From contig DATANR010000181.1 in the NCBI GenBank assembly GCA_036266155.1, positions 1 through 7,698 on the forward strand: 7,698 nt of DNA, in the 5' to 3' direction. How positions within the stretch are numbered: the stretch's first letter is position 1; each line of letters begins with the position of its first letter. The translations under genes and the position numbers were made by a program. The stretch comes from SIAJ01 sp036266155 (GTDB lineage: Bacteria > Planctomycetota > Planctomycetia > Gemmatales > Gemmataceae). The notes under the pieces are model-generated. The model ran no database searches. It was not told the DNA's origin and was given only the letters and a program-made list of their open reading frames with translations. This document shows positions 1-6,299 of the stretch, one piece after another.

Positions 1-188
1 CAGGTGGAAGAATAGGTGTGTAACTTATTGTACACCGCATCGACAAGGACCGGGACGAGCGGCGCGAGCACCGGCGCTGCCCCGTGGATCGCGGCAATGT
101 CCTCGTCACCGAAACCCATGGAGTCGACCAGATATTGGAAACGGTAGCCGAGGTCCTTCTCCAGTTGAGGTTCCACAATCGTTTTCAT
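1..188 (-). CDS. Protoglobin-family haem protein, N-terminal part (gene cut by the window edge)
   Basis: The minus-strand frame from the ATG at 188-186 stays open to the window edge (62 codons). The protein begins MKTIVEPQLEKDLGYRFQYL and continues with a run like FGDEDIAAIHGAAPVLAPLV (residues 26-45) and LVDAVYNKLHTYSST (residues 48-62). This pattern, an FxxEDI segment, an aromatic/proline-rich helix and VDAVYxKL, is the N-terminal part of the protoglobin fold as I know it. Protoglobins bind O2, CO and NO through a haem. The proximal histidine lies beyond the visible part, so haem binding is inferred. A good ribosome binding site (AGGA at 200-197 on the minus strand, 8 bases before ATG) supports this start. 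It is divergent from an Rrf2 regulator gene and its promoter region carries two inverted repeats, so it is probably that regulator's target. With no signal peptide, it should be cytoplasmic. A globin-coupled sensor with extra C-terminal domains cannot be excluded because the rest is missing. Confidence 0.82.
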   Translation of the reverse strand, partial: MKTIVEPQLEKDLGYRFQYLVDSMGFGDEDIAAIHGAAPVLAPLVPVLVDAVYNKLHTYSST

Positions 189-223
189 GGCGATTTTCCT
201 TGGCGAATGGGCGGCTGGGTGGA

Positions 224-249
224 TAAACAAGACACACAGGTCTTGTTTA
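224..249. promoter_or_regulatory. Inverted repeat 1, candidate Rrf2-family operator
   Basis: Arms TAAACAAGAC (224-233) and GTCTTGTTTA (240-249) are perfect reverse complements of 10 bp around a 6-bp spacer. The repeat lies in the gap between the divergent globin and Rrf2 genes, about where transcription of the globin gene should start and over the candidate -35 of the Rrf2 gene. Spacer length and arm size match the second repeat, centred 42 bp away, about four helical turns. Binding by the adjacent Rrf2 protein is inferred from position and symmetry. Confidence 0.65.
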
Positions 250-271
250 GAAAGAATACCGTCGCTAAATT
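243..271 (+). promoter_or_regulatory. Weak candidate promoter for the Rrf2 gene
   Basis: TTGTTT (243-248) and TAAATT (266-271) are separated by 17 bases on the plus strand, matching the sigma-70 consensus at 3 and 4 of 6 positions. The -35 overlaps inverted repeat 1, and the -10 together with the predicted start overlaps inverted repeat 2. If real, the regulator would repress its own gene, as is common in the Rrf2 family. The hexamers are poor, so this rests mainly on placement. Confidence 0.3.
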
Positions 272-280
272 GGATGTCAA
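253..280 (-). promoter_or_regulatory. Candidate sigma-70-type promoter for the protoglobin gene
   Basis: On the minus strand a perfect -35 hexamer TTGACA (plus-strand 275-280) is followed after 16 bases by TATTCT (plus-strand 253-258), a 4-of-6 match to TATAAT. The -35 falls inside inverted repeat 2, and the predicted start near 246 falls inside inverted repeat 1. This is the geometry of a repressed promoter. It is predicted by pattern only, and housekeeping promoters in planctomycetes are not well defined. Confidence 0.5.
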
Positions 281-290
281 TATCCAATTT
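267..290. promoter_or_regulatory. Inverted repeat 2, candidate Rrf2-family operator
   Basis: Arms AAATTGGAT (267-275) and ATCCAATTT (282-290) are perfect 9-bp reverse complements around the 6-bp spacer GTCAAT. The AT-rich outer arms stand out from the GC-rich surroundings. It ends 20 bases before the ATG of the Rrf2 gene and contains the TTGACA of the minus-strand promoter. A long dyad with a short spacer suits a dimeric winged-helix regulator of the Rrf2 type. The arm sequence differs from inverted repeat 1, so the two may differ in affinity or bind different proteins. Confidence 0.68.
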
Positions 291-310
291 CAAGAAATCA
301 GGAAAACCGG

Positions 311-763
311 ATGTTTTCGCAGACGGTTGAGTATGCCCTTCGGGCGGTGGCCCACCTGGCTTACGAGGCGCCCAACGCCCGGACGACGGAGCAACTGGCC
401 GAGGCGACGCGCGTTCCGTCCGCCTACTTGTCCAAAGTCTTGCAAGCATTGAGTCGCGGCGGGGTCGTGAAGAGTCAGCGCGGCGTCGGCGGCGGCATGT
501 CGCTCGTCAAGACGCCGACGGAGCTGACGATCCTTGAAGTGGTCAACGCAGTCGAGCCGATTCAGCGGATCAAGACGTGTCCCCTTGGGCTCAAGTCGCA
601 CGGCGTGCGCTTGTGTCCACTGCATCGGCGTATGGACGACGCACTGGCGACAGTCGAAGCCGCGTTCGGCGGAACTACGCTGGCGGAAGTGTTAAACGAG
701 CCGACGCACAGCCCGCCGTTGTGCGAGGTGGGGGTCGATCGAACGCGGGCCAAATTGCTCTGA
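311..763 (+). CDS. Rrf2-family transcriptional regulator
   Basis: This 150-residue protein has the usual length and architecture of the Rrf2 family (IscR, NsrR, RirA relatives). The N-terminus MFSQTVEYALRAVAHLA and the helix-turn-helix (about residues 25-50, ending YLSKVLQALSRGGVVKSQRG) form the winged-helix DNA-binding domain, and G58-G62 with the following strand form the wing. The sensory region contains CPLGLKSHG and LCPLHRRMDDAL, giving C90 and C102 plus H97 and H105; a further cysteine, C138, lies near the C-terminus. These cysteines probably hold an Fe-S cluster or sense redox state or nitric oxide, but only two sit in the usual loop, so the ligand set is uncertain. AGGA at 300-303 lies 7 bases before ATG 311 and supports this start. 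The gene is divergent from a protoglobin gene and preceded by two inverted repeats, which suggests control of the globin and of itself. I do not assign a specific name such as nsrR. Confidence 0.94.
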   Translation: MFSQTVEYALRAVAHLAYEAPNARTTEQLAEATRVPSAYLSKVLQALSRGGVVKSQRGVGGGMSLVKTPTELTILEVVNAVEPIQRIKTCPLGLKSHGVRLCPLHRRMDDALATVEAAFGGTTLAEVLNEPTHSPPLCEVGVDRTRAKLL

Positions 764-837
764 ACGAACGGTTAGCTACCTTCCCGCCTCAATGTCCGCC
801 GGGTATCCTGTCCGAACCCACCGTTGGAGACCTCTCC

Positions 838-1722
838 TTGCGCTCCCATCTTGTTCTGGGTTCCGTGCTGGCCTTGTGTACTTGCCCGGTCTCCGCGGCG
901 CCATTCGAAGTCAAGCCGACCGATCGGCTCGTCATCATCGGCAGCACTCTGATCGAGCGTGAACAGCGCTATGGCTACTGGGAGGCAATGCTGACGGCCA
1001 ACGCGCCCGGTTTGAAGGTCCGCAACCTCGGGTGGAGCGGCGATGATGTTGATGGCATTGCCCGGCGGGCGTTTGATCTCGATAGGCCGGACATTGGCCG
1101 TAAGCGACTGGTCGAATTGGCTATTGCCGAGAAGCCGACCGCAATCCTAATTTGCTACGGTGGCAACGAAGCATTCGGCGGCGAGGCCGGCCTGGAGAAG
1201 TTCAAGAAGGGCCTCGAAAAACTGCTCGATGAACTGACGCCGACCAAGGCTCGCATCGGACTGATGTCACCGCCACCGCTCGAAGATAAGGGCCGGCCGC
1301 TGCCCGATCCGGCGGAGCAGAACAAGCGGCTCGCGGTCTATCGCGATGCCATCAAACAGATCGCCGCGGCGCGCGGCCTCTATTTCGCGGATCTTTTTGA
1401 AGCCCTTGGCGCCGGCAAGGAGCCGCTGACCGGATTGACTGACAACGGCGTGCACTTCACGGGCGACGGCTACAAACGGACGACCGTCGCGTTCGCGAAA
1501 TCGCTCGGCCTGACGGCAGACTACTCGGAAACACTGGAGCCCACCCGCGAGGTCATTCGGCAGAAGAACCAGTTGTACTTCTATAAATGGCGGCCGCAGA
1601 ACGAGACCTACCTGACCGGATTCCGCAAGCATGAACAGGGGCGGAATGCGAAGGAAGTCGCCGAGTTCGATCCGCTGGTTGCGGCGGCTGAAGCTGAGAT
1701 TGAGAAGCTGCTGAAGAAGTAG
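838..1722 (+). CDS. Secreted SGNH/GDSL-like hydrolase-fold protein with atypical block I
   Basis: This 294-residue protein is best started at TTG 838, because GGAGA at 826-830 lies 7 bases upstream and a Sec signal peptide follows at once (RSHLVLGSVLALCTCPVSAA, cleavage near residue 20-21). No ATG lies between here and the Rrf2 coding region in this frame. SGNH blocks are visible: block I at IIGSTLIER (33-41), block II at NLGWSGDD (63-70), block III at YGGNEAFGG (107-115), and block V at TDNGVHFTGDGY (201-212). Block I reads GST where a hydrolase normally has GDS, placing threonine at the nucleophile position, and block V has NGVH where DxxH is usual, with Asp one residue earlier. H206 is kept. 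It may therefore be a divergent esterase or a binding protein. The C-terminus (about 255-294) is a charged extension with an NETYLTGFRKHEQG segment that I associate with planctomycete members. It sits directly upstream of the large haem-domain protein, probably as its functional partner. Confidence 0.88.
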   Translation: MRSHLVLGSVLALCTCPVSAAPFEVKPTDRLVIIGSTLIEREQRYGYWEAMLTANAPGLKVRNLGWSGDDVDGIARRAFDLDRPDIGRKRLVELAIAEKPTAILICYGGNEAFGGEAGLEKFKKGLEKLLDELTPTKARIGLMSPPPLEDKGRPLPDPAEQNKRLAVYRDAIKQIAAARGLYFADLFEALGAGKEPLTGLTDNGVHFTGDGYKRTTVAFAKSLGLTADYSETLEPTREVIRQKNQLYFYKWRPQNETYLTGFRKHEQGRNAKEVAEFDPLVAAAEAEIEKLLKK

Positions 1723-1731
1723 CTCGGGTGA

Positions 1732-1767
1732 ATGGGACTTATGGGACCCAGGGGACCCATGAGACTT
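1732..1767 (+). repeat. Four degenerate 9-bp tandem repeats, consensus ATGGGACYY
   Basis: Units ATGGGACTT (1732-1740), ATGGGACCC (1741-1749), AGGGGACCC (1750-1758) and ATGAGACTT (1759-1767) follow each other without gaps in the space between the SGNH and haem-protein genes. The reverse complement of the first unit's first eight bases, AGTCCCAT, recurs at 1795-1802, so an 8-bp stem with a long loop could form; ATGGG (1741-1745) can also pair with CCCAT (1756-1760). It could be slipped-strand repeat DNA, a weak transcript attenuator or a dispersed intergenic repeat. No uridine tract follows, so it is not a classical terminator. Confidence 0.75.
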
Positions 1768-1816
1768 AGACCCATCGGTCGCATCCGTCCCCTTAGTCCC
1801 ATAGCACGACCAAATC

Positions 1817-4800
1817 ATGTACCGCACTGCCATATTCCTGCTGGCCGCCCTCCCCGCCGCCGCCTTCGCCCAGGCCAACGCCACGGTCCCCGACCCCGAT
1901 CCCGAGATCGAGCGCAAGAGCTTCATTCTCCCCGAAGGCTTTGAAGTCAACCTCTATGCCGCCGACCCGCTGCTGGCGAAGCCAATCCAGATGAACTTCG
2001 ACCCCCAGGGTCGCCTCTGGGTCGCGTCGAGCGAGGTCTATCCGCAAATCAAGCCCGGCCAAAAGGCCAACGACAAGATCATCGTTCTCGAAGACACCAA
2101 AGGCGTCGGCCGGGCCGACAAGACGACCGTCTTCGCGGATGGCCTGCTAATTCCGACCGGCATCGAGCCCGGTGACGGGGGGGCGTATGTCGCCAACAGC
2201 ACTGAGCTGGTTCACTTCAGCGCCAGCAAGCCCGGCGAAAAGGCCAACAAGATGCGCGTCGTCCTCTCCGGCTTCGGCACCGAGGACACGCACCACATTT
2301 TGCACACCTTCCGTTGGGGCCCGGACGGCTGCTTGTACTTCAATCAAAGCATCTACATCCATTCGCACATCGAAACTCCTCATGGCGTCAAGCACCTGAA
2401 CGCCGGCGGCATCTGGCGCTTCCGACCGGAGACGATGAGCCTCGACGTGCTCGTCCGCGGGTTCGTGAATCCCTGGGGCCACCATTTTGAACGCTGGGGC
2501 CAGTCACTCGTGACGGATGGCGCTTATGGCGAAGGCGTCAACCACGGCATTCCGGGGGCCTATTTCGTGACGGCCGTCGGGGCCACGAAACTCTGGAAAG
2601 GCCTCAATCCAGGCAGCCCGAAGCATTGCGGCCTAGAGATCGTCAGCGGCCGGCATCTGCCGGATGACTGGCAGGGCGACGCGATCACCAACGACTTCCG
2701 CGGCCACCGCGTGTGCCGATTCAAGATCGGCGAAGACGGCAGCACCTTCACGTCGCGCGAAATGACCGACGTGATCAAGACCAACCACCCCGCCTTTCGG
2801 CCGATCGACGTCAAGATGGGCCCGGACGGCGCGATCTACATTGCCGACTGGTACAACCCAATCATTCAGCATGGCGAAGTCGATTTCCGCGATCCCCGGC
2901 GCGACCACGTTCACGGCCGCATCTGGCGCGTCACCGCCAAGGGCCGGCCTCTCGTCCCGCGTCCCGACCTCGTCGGGGCAGCGACGCCGGAATTGCTGAA
3001 TCACCTGAAAGACCCCGAAGACTGGACCCGCCAGCGGGCCAAGCGCGTACTGAAGGAACGCGGCGCCAAGGATGTGATTCCCGCACTCGAAACCTGGGTG
3101 AAGGGCCTCGATCCCAAGGATCCGAGCTTCGAGCACAATCTGCTCGAAGCGCTCTGGACCTATGAATCGCTCGATGTCGTCGAACCAGCTCTTTTGAGCA
3201 CACTGCTCAACGCGAAGGATTCGCATGCTCGTGCGGCCGCTGTCCGGGTGCTGTCCGACTGGCACACCCGCATACCGAATGCGATCGATCTTCTGGCGGT
3301 GCGTGCCCTCGATGATGGACCACGGGTGCGCCTGGAGGCCGTGCGGGCGCTCGCCGGGACCGGCAGTCCGGCGGCCGTCGCGCCGGCATTTGCGTCGATG
3401 GACAAGCCGGTCGATCGAGCGATGGACTACGCGCTCTGGCTGACGGCCCGCGATCTGGAACCGGTCTGGATGTCGAAGTTCAAAGCGGGCGAGGACCCGT
3501 TCCGCGGCAACCTCAAGGGGCTGACGTTCGCACTGCAAGCGGTCGGCACTTCGTCCGTTGCGCAACCGCTGCTGCAACTCGTGAAGTCCGGCAAGATTCC
3601 GAAGGAACGCGAGCACATCGCCTGGGAAATGATCGCCCGCACCGGTGGAGCGCAAGAAGTCGGCGAAGCGCTCGCCTATGCCACGCATCCCAATCTGCAT
3701 TCGTCATTGGCCGTACCAGTGTTGCAGGCGATCGAGGCGTCGGCCCGCGAGCGCAAAGTTCGTCCGGCCGATGCCGCCATCACGCCGGCCTTCACGGAAA
3801 TGAACGGCCGCACGCCGCTCAGCGCCTTCCGCTCGCGTCTTGCGGGCTTGTGGAAGGTCGAGTCACAACGACCGGCATTAGAGGCGATCGCCCAGACGCC
3901 CGAGGCGCTCGGCGTCGACGACTGCCGATCCGCGATGGAGGGCCTCGCTCTCCTTGGCGGCGAGAAGTCGAAGGCGTTTTTGCTTCGTACAGCCGGCCTC
4001 AATTCATCAATTGTTCGGCCGCTCGCGGTCGCTGCCCTGGCGAGCATCGATCAAGCCGCCGCCGCGGACAAAGCAGCCGAACTGCTCGCGGCCGCCCAGG
4101 CCGGCGACGACTTCTCGGAAGTCTTCGCCGCGTTCATCAATCGCAAGGGCGGCTCGACGGCACTCGCGAAGGCACTGGACGGCAAGAAGCTCAACGCGGA
4201 CGTCGCCAAGCTCGGCCTCAAGGCGGTGCGCTCGTCGGTGCAAGACGTGAAGCCGCTCGCCGACGCGTTGACGAAGGCCGGCGGTTTGACGGCCGCGCGC
4301 ACCGACTACACGCCGGCCGAAGTGAAAGCTTATGTCGATGAGGTGCTTGCTAAAGGCGACGCCGCTCGCGGCGAAGCGATCTATCGGCGTAAGGATGCGA
4401 CCTGTTTGTCGTGCCACGCGATCGCTGGGGCCGGCGGGCAGGTCGGTCCCGACATGACCAGCATTGGCGCCAGCGCACAGCTCGATTACCTCGTCGAATC
4501 GATCCTGATTCCGAACAAGGCAGTCAAGGAGGGTTATCACGCCCTCAAGGTCGCGACGCTCGACGGCAAGGTCATCGTCGGCATCAAGACGCGCGAATCC
4601 GAAGGCAAGCTGTATCTCCGCACGTCGGAGGACAAGGAGATCGCCATCCCCGAAAAGGATATTGACGAAAAGGCCCAATCGCGATCGCTGATGCCCGATG
4701 GGCTCGCCGATCAACTGACGCGGCAAGAGTTCGTCGACCTCGTGCGTTTCCTCTCCGAGTTGGGCAAGGTCGGGGCCTACGGACCAAATAAGGCACGACT

Positions 4801-5242
4801 CGTCCGCCGCTGGCAGGTGATCGAGCCGATTCAGGCGAACGTCTTTTTGATGCAGCGCTCGCGCGCTGCCGCGGCCGTCGAGACGCCGGACGCGTTCACC
4901 TGGACGTCGGCCTATTCGAAGGTCGCAGGCGAGCTGCCAGTCGACGCGGTGCCCAAGATCGCGGTCTGGCAGGGCTCCGAACCGTTCAGCCTCGTGCGAG
5001 CGCAATTCGACGTAACCACGGGCGGCAAGGTGAAGGTGAAGATCAACAGCGCCACGGGACTCACGATGTGGGTCGGCGAGACGCCGACGGAAGTGAAGGA
5101 CGAGTTGATTCTTGAGTTGAAGCCGGGGCTCAACGCGTTGACATTTGCGATTGACCCCAGCAAGCGCAAGGACGGCTTGCGCCTAGAACTGGAAGACGTG
5201 GCGGGCTCGCCCGCACGCGTGAACATTGTGAATGGAAAATAG
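1817..5242 (+). CDS. Exported PVC-type dehydrogenase-like beta-propeller, HEAT repeat and c-type haem fusion protein
   Basis: The 1141-residue product begins with a Sec signal peptide (MYRTAIFLLAALPAAAFA, cleavage near residue 18). Residues about 25-372 match the planctomycete/verrucomicrobial putative membrane-bound dehydrogenase domain, a beta-propeller related to PQQ-dependent sugar dehydrogenases, with the typical run LPEGFEVNLYAADPLL, ADWYNPIIQHG and, at 364-371, HVHGRIWR. Residues about 390-830 are alpha-helical HEAT-like repeats. Residues about 840-990 are the PVC haem-binding domain: C863-L-S-C866-H867 attaches haem c, and M959 in SLMPDG is the likely distal ligand. Residues about 991-1141 form a beta-rich C-terminal domain that I cannot name with certainty. 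The protein should act outside the cytoplasm, passing electrons from an oxidised substrate to its haem. No clear Shine-Dalgarno precedes ATG 1817, but the signal peptide fixes the start. It follows the SGNH gene by 94 bases, probably in one operon. The substrate is unknown. Confidence 0.95.
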   Translation: MYRTAIFLLAALPAAAFAQANATVPDPDPEIERKSFILPEGFEVNLYAADPLLAKPIQMNFDPQGRLWVASSEVYPQIKPGQKANDKIIVLEDTKGVGRADKTTVFADGLLIPTGIEPGDGGAYVANSTELVHFSASKPGEKANKMRVVLSGFGTEDTHHILHTFRWGPDGCLYFNQSIYIHSHIETPHGVKHLNAGGIWRFRPETMSLDVLVRGFVNPWGHHFERWGQSLVTDGAYGEGVNHGIPGAYFVTAVGATKLWKGLNPGSPKHCGLEIVSGRHLPDDWQGDAITNDFRGHRVCRFKIGEDGSTFTSREMTDVIKTNHPAFRPIDVKMGPDGAIYIADWYNPIIQHGEVDFRDPRRDHVHGRIWRVTAKGRPLVPRPDLVGAATPELLNHLKDPEDWTRQRAKRVLKERGAKDVIPALETWVKGLDPKDPSFEHNLLEALWTYESLDVVEPALLSTLLNAKDSHARAAAVRVLSDWHTRIPNAIDLLAVRALDDGPRVRLEAVRALAGTGSPAAVAPAFASMDKPVDRAMDYALWLTARDLEPVWMSKFKAGEDPFRGNLKGLTFALQAVGTSSVAQPLLQLVKSGKIPKEREHIAWEMIARTGGAQEVGEALAYATHPNLHSSLAVPVLQAIEASARERKVRPADAAITPAFTEMNGRTPLSAFRSRLAGLWKVESQRPALEAIAQTPEALGVDDCRSAMEGLALLGGEKSKAFLLRTAGLNSSIVRPLAVAALASIDQAAAADKAAELLAAAQAGDDFSEVFAAFINRKGGSTALAKALDGKKLNADVAKLGLKAVRSSVQDVKPLADALTKAGGLTAARTDYTPAEVKAYVDEVLAKGDAARGEAIYRRKDATCLSCHAIAGAGGQVGPDMTSIGASAQLDYLVESILIPNKAVKEGYHALKVATLDGKVIVGIKTRESEGKLYLRTSEDKEIAIPEKDIDEKAQSRSLMPDGLADQLTRQEFVDLVRFLSELGKVGAYGPNKARLVRRWQVIEPIQANVFLMQRSRAAAAVETPDAFTWTSAYSKVAGELPVDAVPKIAVWQGSEPFSLVRAQFDVTTGGKVKVKINSATGLTMWVGETPTEVKDELILELKPGLNALTFAIDPSKRKDGLRLELEDVAGSPARVNIVNGK
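4403..4417 (+). other. Haem c attachment motif CLSCH
   Basis: The codons at 4403-4417 encode C863-L-S-C866-H867, the only CxxCH in the large fusion protein. The two cysteines would bind haem vinyl groups and the histidine would be the proximal iron ligand. Together with M959 (codon at 4691-4693) it indicates a single His/Met haem c per polypeptide. Confidence 0.93.
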
Positions 5243-5249
5243 CAAGATT

Positions 5250-5288
5250 CCGTTTAGCGTTCGAGCCGTCGGCTCGAACGCTAAACGG
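5250..5288. repeat. Perfect 18-bp inverted repeat (hairpin) between convergent genes
   Basis: CCGTTTAGCGTTCGAGCC (5250-5267) and GGCTCGAACGCTAAACGG (5271-5288) are exact reverse complements around the 3-base loop GTC. The element begins 8 bases after the stop of the haem protein and ends 30 bases before the stop of the opposing gene, so it can end transcription from both sides. No run of T follows on either strand (TGTTGCGCC to the right; on the minus strand AATCTTGC), so it is not a textbook intrinsic terminator. The perfect symmetry also fits a REP-like dispersed palindrome. Confidence 0.9.
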
Positions 5289-5318
5289 TGTTGCGCCACG
5301 AATCGAATCAACGATTGC

Positions 5319-6299
5319 TTATTTCTTTTCTGGCGCTTTGGCCTCCGGCTTCTTCACCTCGGCGTAGTTGCCCTTCCAAACATCCTGCACGCGCAATGCT
5401 CCTTCCGGAACGCGATCGCGTGTTGAGAGGAGCAGGCCGTAATCGCGAACGACGATCCGAATGTTCGGATCCGTGTCCTCGATTGCTTGTAACCACGCGC
5501 CAACGGTCAGCTTGCCCGCGAGGTCGATCTGGGCCGTCGGCGGTTTCGCCAGGACGACACGAATGACCATGTCCGCCTTGGCCAGCTTGAAGAGTTCTTC
5601 CGTCGCCGTCTGTACATCGATGCCGCGGAGTTTCATTTCGACTTCTTGATCGAGCAACTTCTTCAAGCGATCCGTCATCGAAGTCTGCACAGCCGCCGGC
5701 TTCGGTGCGGCCAGCCAGGTTGCGAGGAGGTCCGTGGTCCCGGTGCGGTCCAACGCCGCGCCGGTGGTGGCATCCCAGAGTCGGACAGCGCCGTCGCCTG
5801 CCACCAAATACCGGCCGTCCGGCGAAAAAGTCAATGACTGTATAAATGACCCCGCACTAACCGCAAATTCGCCGCGCAGCGACTTCAACTCCGTCTGCAA
5901 TTTTTCCATCTCGCCGCGATGCTTCTCGACCATTGCCTGGGCAGTCAACAGTGATTCGTGAGGCGCCAAACCTTTTTGCACCATCTGCTCGGCCGAAGCG
6001 AGGTTCTTCTCCGCAACGGCCAGCATCCGTTTGGCGAGGTTCAAGTCGGCGTGCAGTGCCGTCGCCTTGGTCAGCACTTGCTGGCGAACCTGATTCAACT
6101 GCGCTTCGGCCTCGCGGACCTTGGCCTCCGCGGCCTTGATGTCGGCGCTATTGCGCAACGTCTTTTCGAGTGTCTCCTCCAGGCTGCCGGCCGCCGGCTT
6201 GGCGGGCTCTTTGGCTTTCGGCGGATCGATTTTCGTCGGCTGTTGACCGAGCACGAACCCGCTTGCCATCAACATGGCAAGCGCTGATAGACGAATCAT
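5319..6299 (-). CDS. Secreted coiled-coil protein with one WD40-like blade and a STN-like C-terminal domain
   Basis: This 326-residue protein is the last gene of the sigma-factor operon. A signal peptide (MIRLSALAMLMASGFVLG, cleavage near residue 18) is followed by a Pro/Lys-rich linker (21-37) and a long charged helix (about 39-144; SLEETLEKTLRN, EAQLNQVRQQVLTKA, KGLAPHESLLTAQ) that resembles the coiled-coil hairpins of TolC-like and membrane-fusion proteins. Residues 150-182 contain one WD40-type blade (SLTFSPDGRYLVAGDGAVRL followed by WDATTG), unusual because such blades occur in sets of about seven. Residues about 209-300 (KLRGIDVQTATEELFKLAKA, then AIEDTDPNIRIVVRDYGLLL) look like the small STN/secretin N-terminal fold. 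The tail is Lys/Pro/Glu-rich. Its ATG overlaps the preceding stop in an ATGA, so translation is coupled to the membrane protein. A role as an envelope partner or output of the sigma system is inferred; no enzyme motif is visible. Confidence 0.85.
   Translation of the reverse strand: MIRLSALAMLMASGFVLGQQPTKIDPPKAKEPAKPAAGSLEETLEKTLRNSADIKAAEAKVREAEAQLNQVRQQVLTKATALHADLNLAKRMLAVAEKNLASAEQMVQKGLAPHESLLTAQAMVEKHRGEMEKLQTELKSLRGEFAVSAGSFIQSLTFSPDGRYLVAGDGAVRLWDATTGAALDRTGTTDLLATWLAAPKPAAVQTSMTDRLKKLLDQEVEMKLRGIDVQTATEELFKLAKADMVIRVVLAKPPTAQIDLAGKLTVGAWLQAIEDTDPNIRIVVRDYGLLLSTRDRVPEGALRVQDVWKGNYAEVKKPEAKAPEKK
5754..5852 (-). other. Isolated WD40-like blade segment
   Basis: Codons for residues 150-182 of the secreted coiled-coil protein encode LTFSPDGRYLVAGDGAVRLWD, shown here as SLTFSPDGRYLVAGDGAVRL plus WD. 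The SPDG turn and the closing VRLWD are the hallmarks of a WD40 repeat. It occurs once, between the coiled coil and the STN-like domain, so it cannot form a propeller alone. Confidence 0.8.

Noticed and set aside
84..452. Plus-strand open frame across the globin start and Rrf2 start
   Set aside because: It runs antisense to the protoglobin gene and out of frame through the Rrf2 gene, and its sequence resembles no protein family.
577..837. Upstream extension of the SGNH gene to ATG 577, giving 381 residues
   Set aside because: It would overlap the Rrf2 gene by 187 bases in another frame, and the added residues look like out-of-frame translation. TTG 838 has a ribosome binding site and begins a signal peptide.
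1267..1950. Minus-strand 227-codon open frame
   Set aside because: It is antisense to the SGNH and haem-protein genes; long antisense frames are expected in GC-rich coding DNA and no domain is visible.
2633..3700. Minus-strand 355-codon open frame
   Set aside because: It lies wholly antisense within the large fusion gene, mirrors its codon bias and shows no domain or ribosome binding site.
4007..5005. Minus-strand 332-codon open frame
   Set aside because: It is antisense to the HEAT and haem regions, whose protein motifs (CLSCH, SLMPDG) are clear in the other strand.
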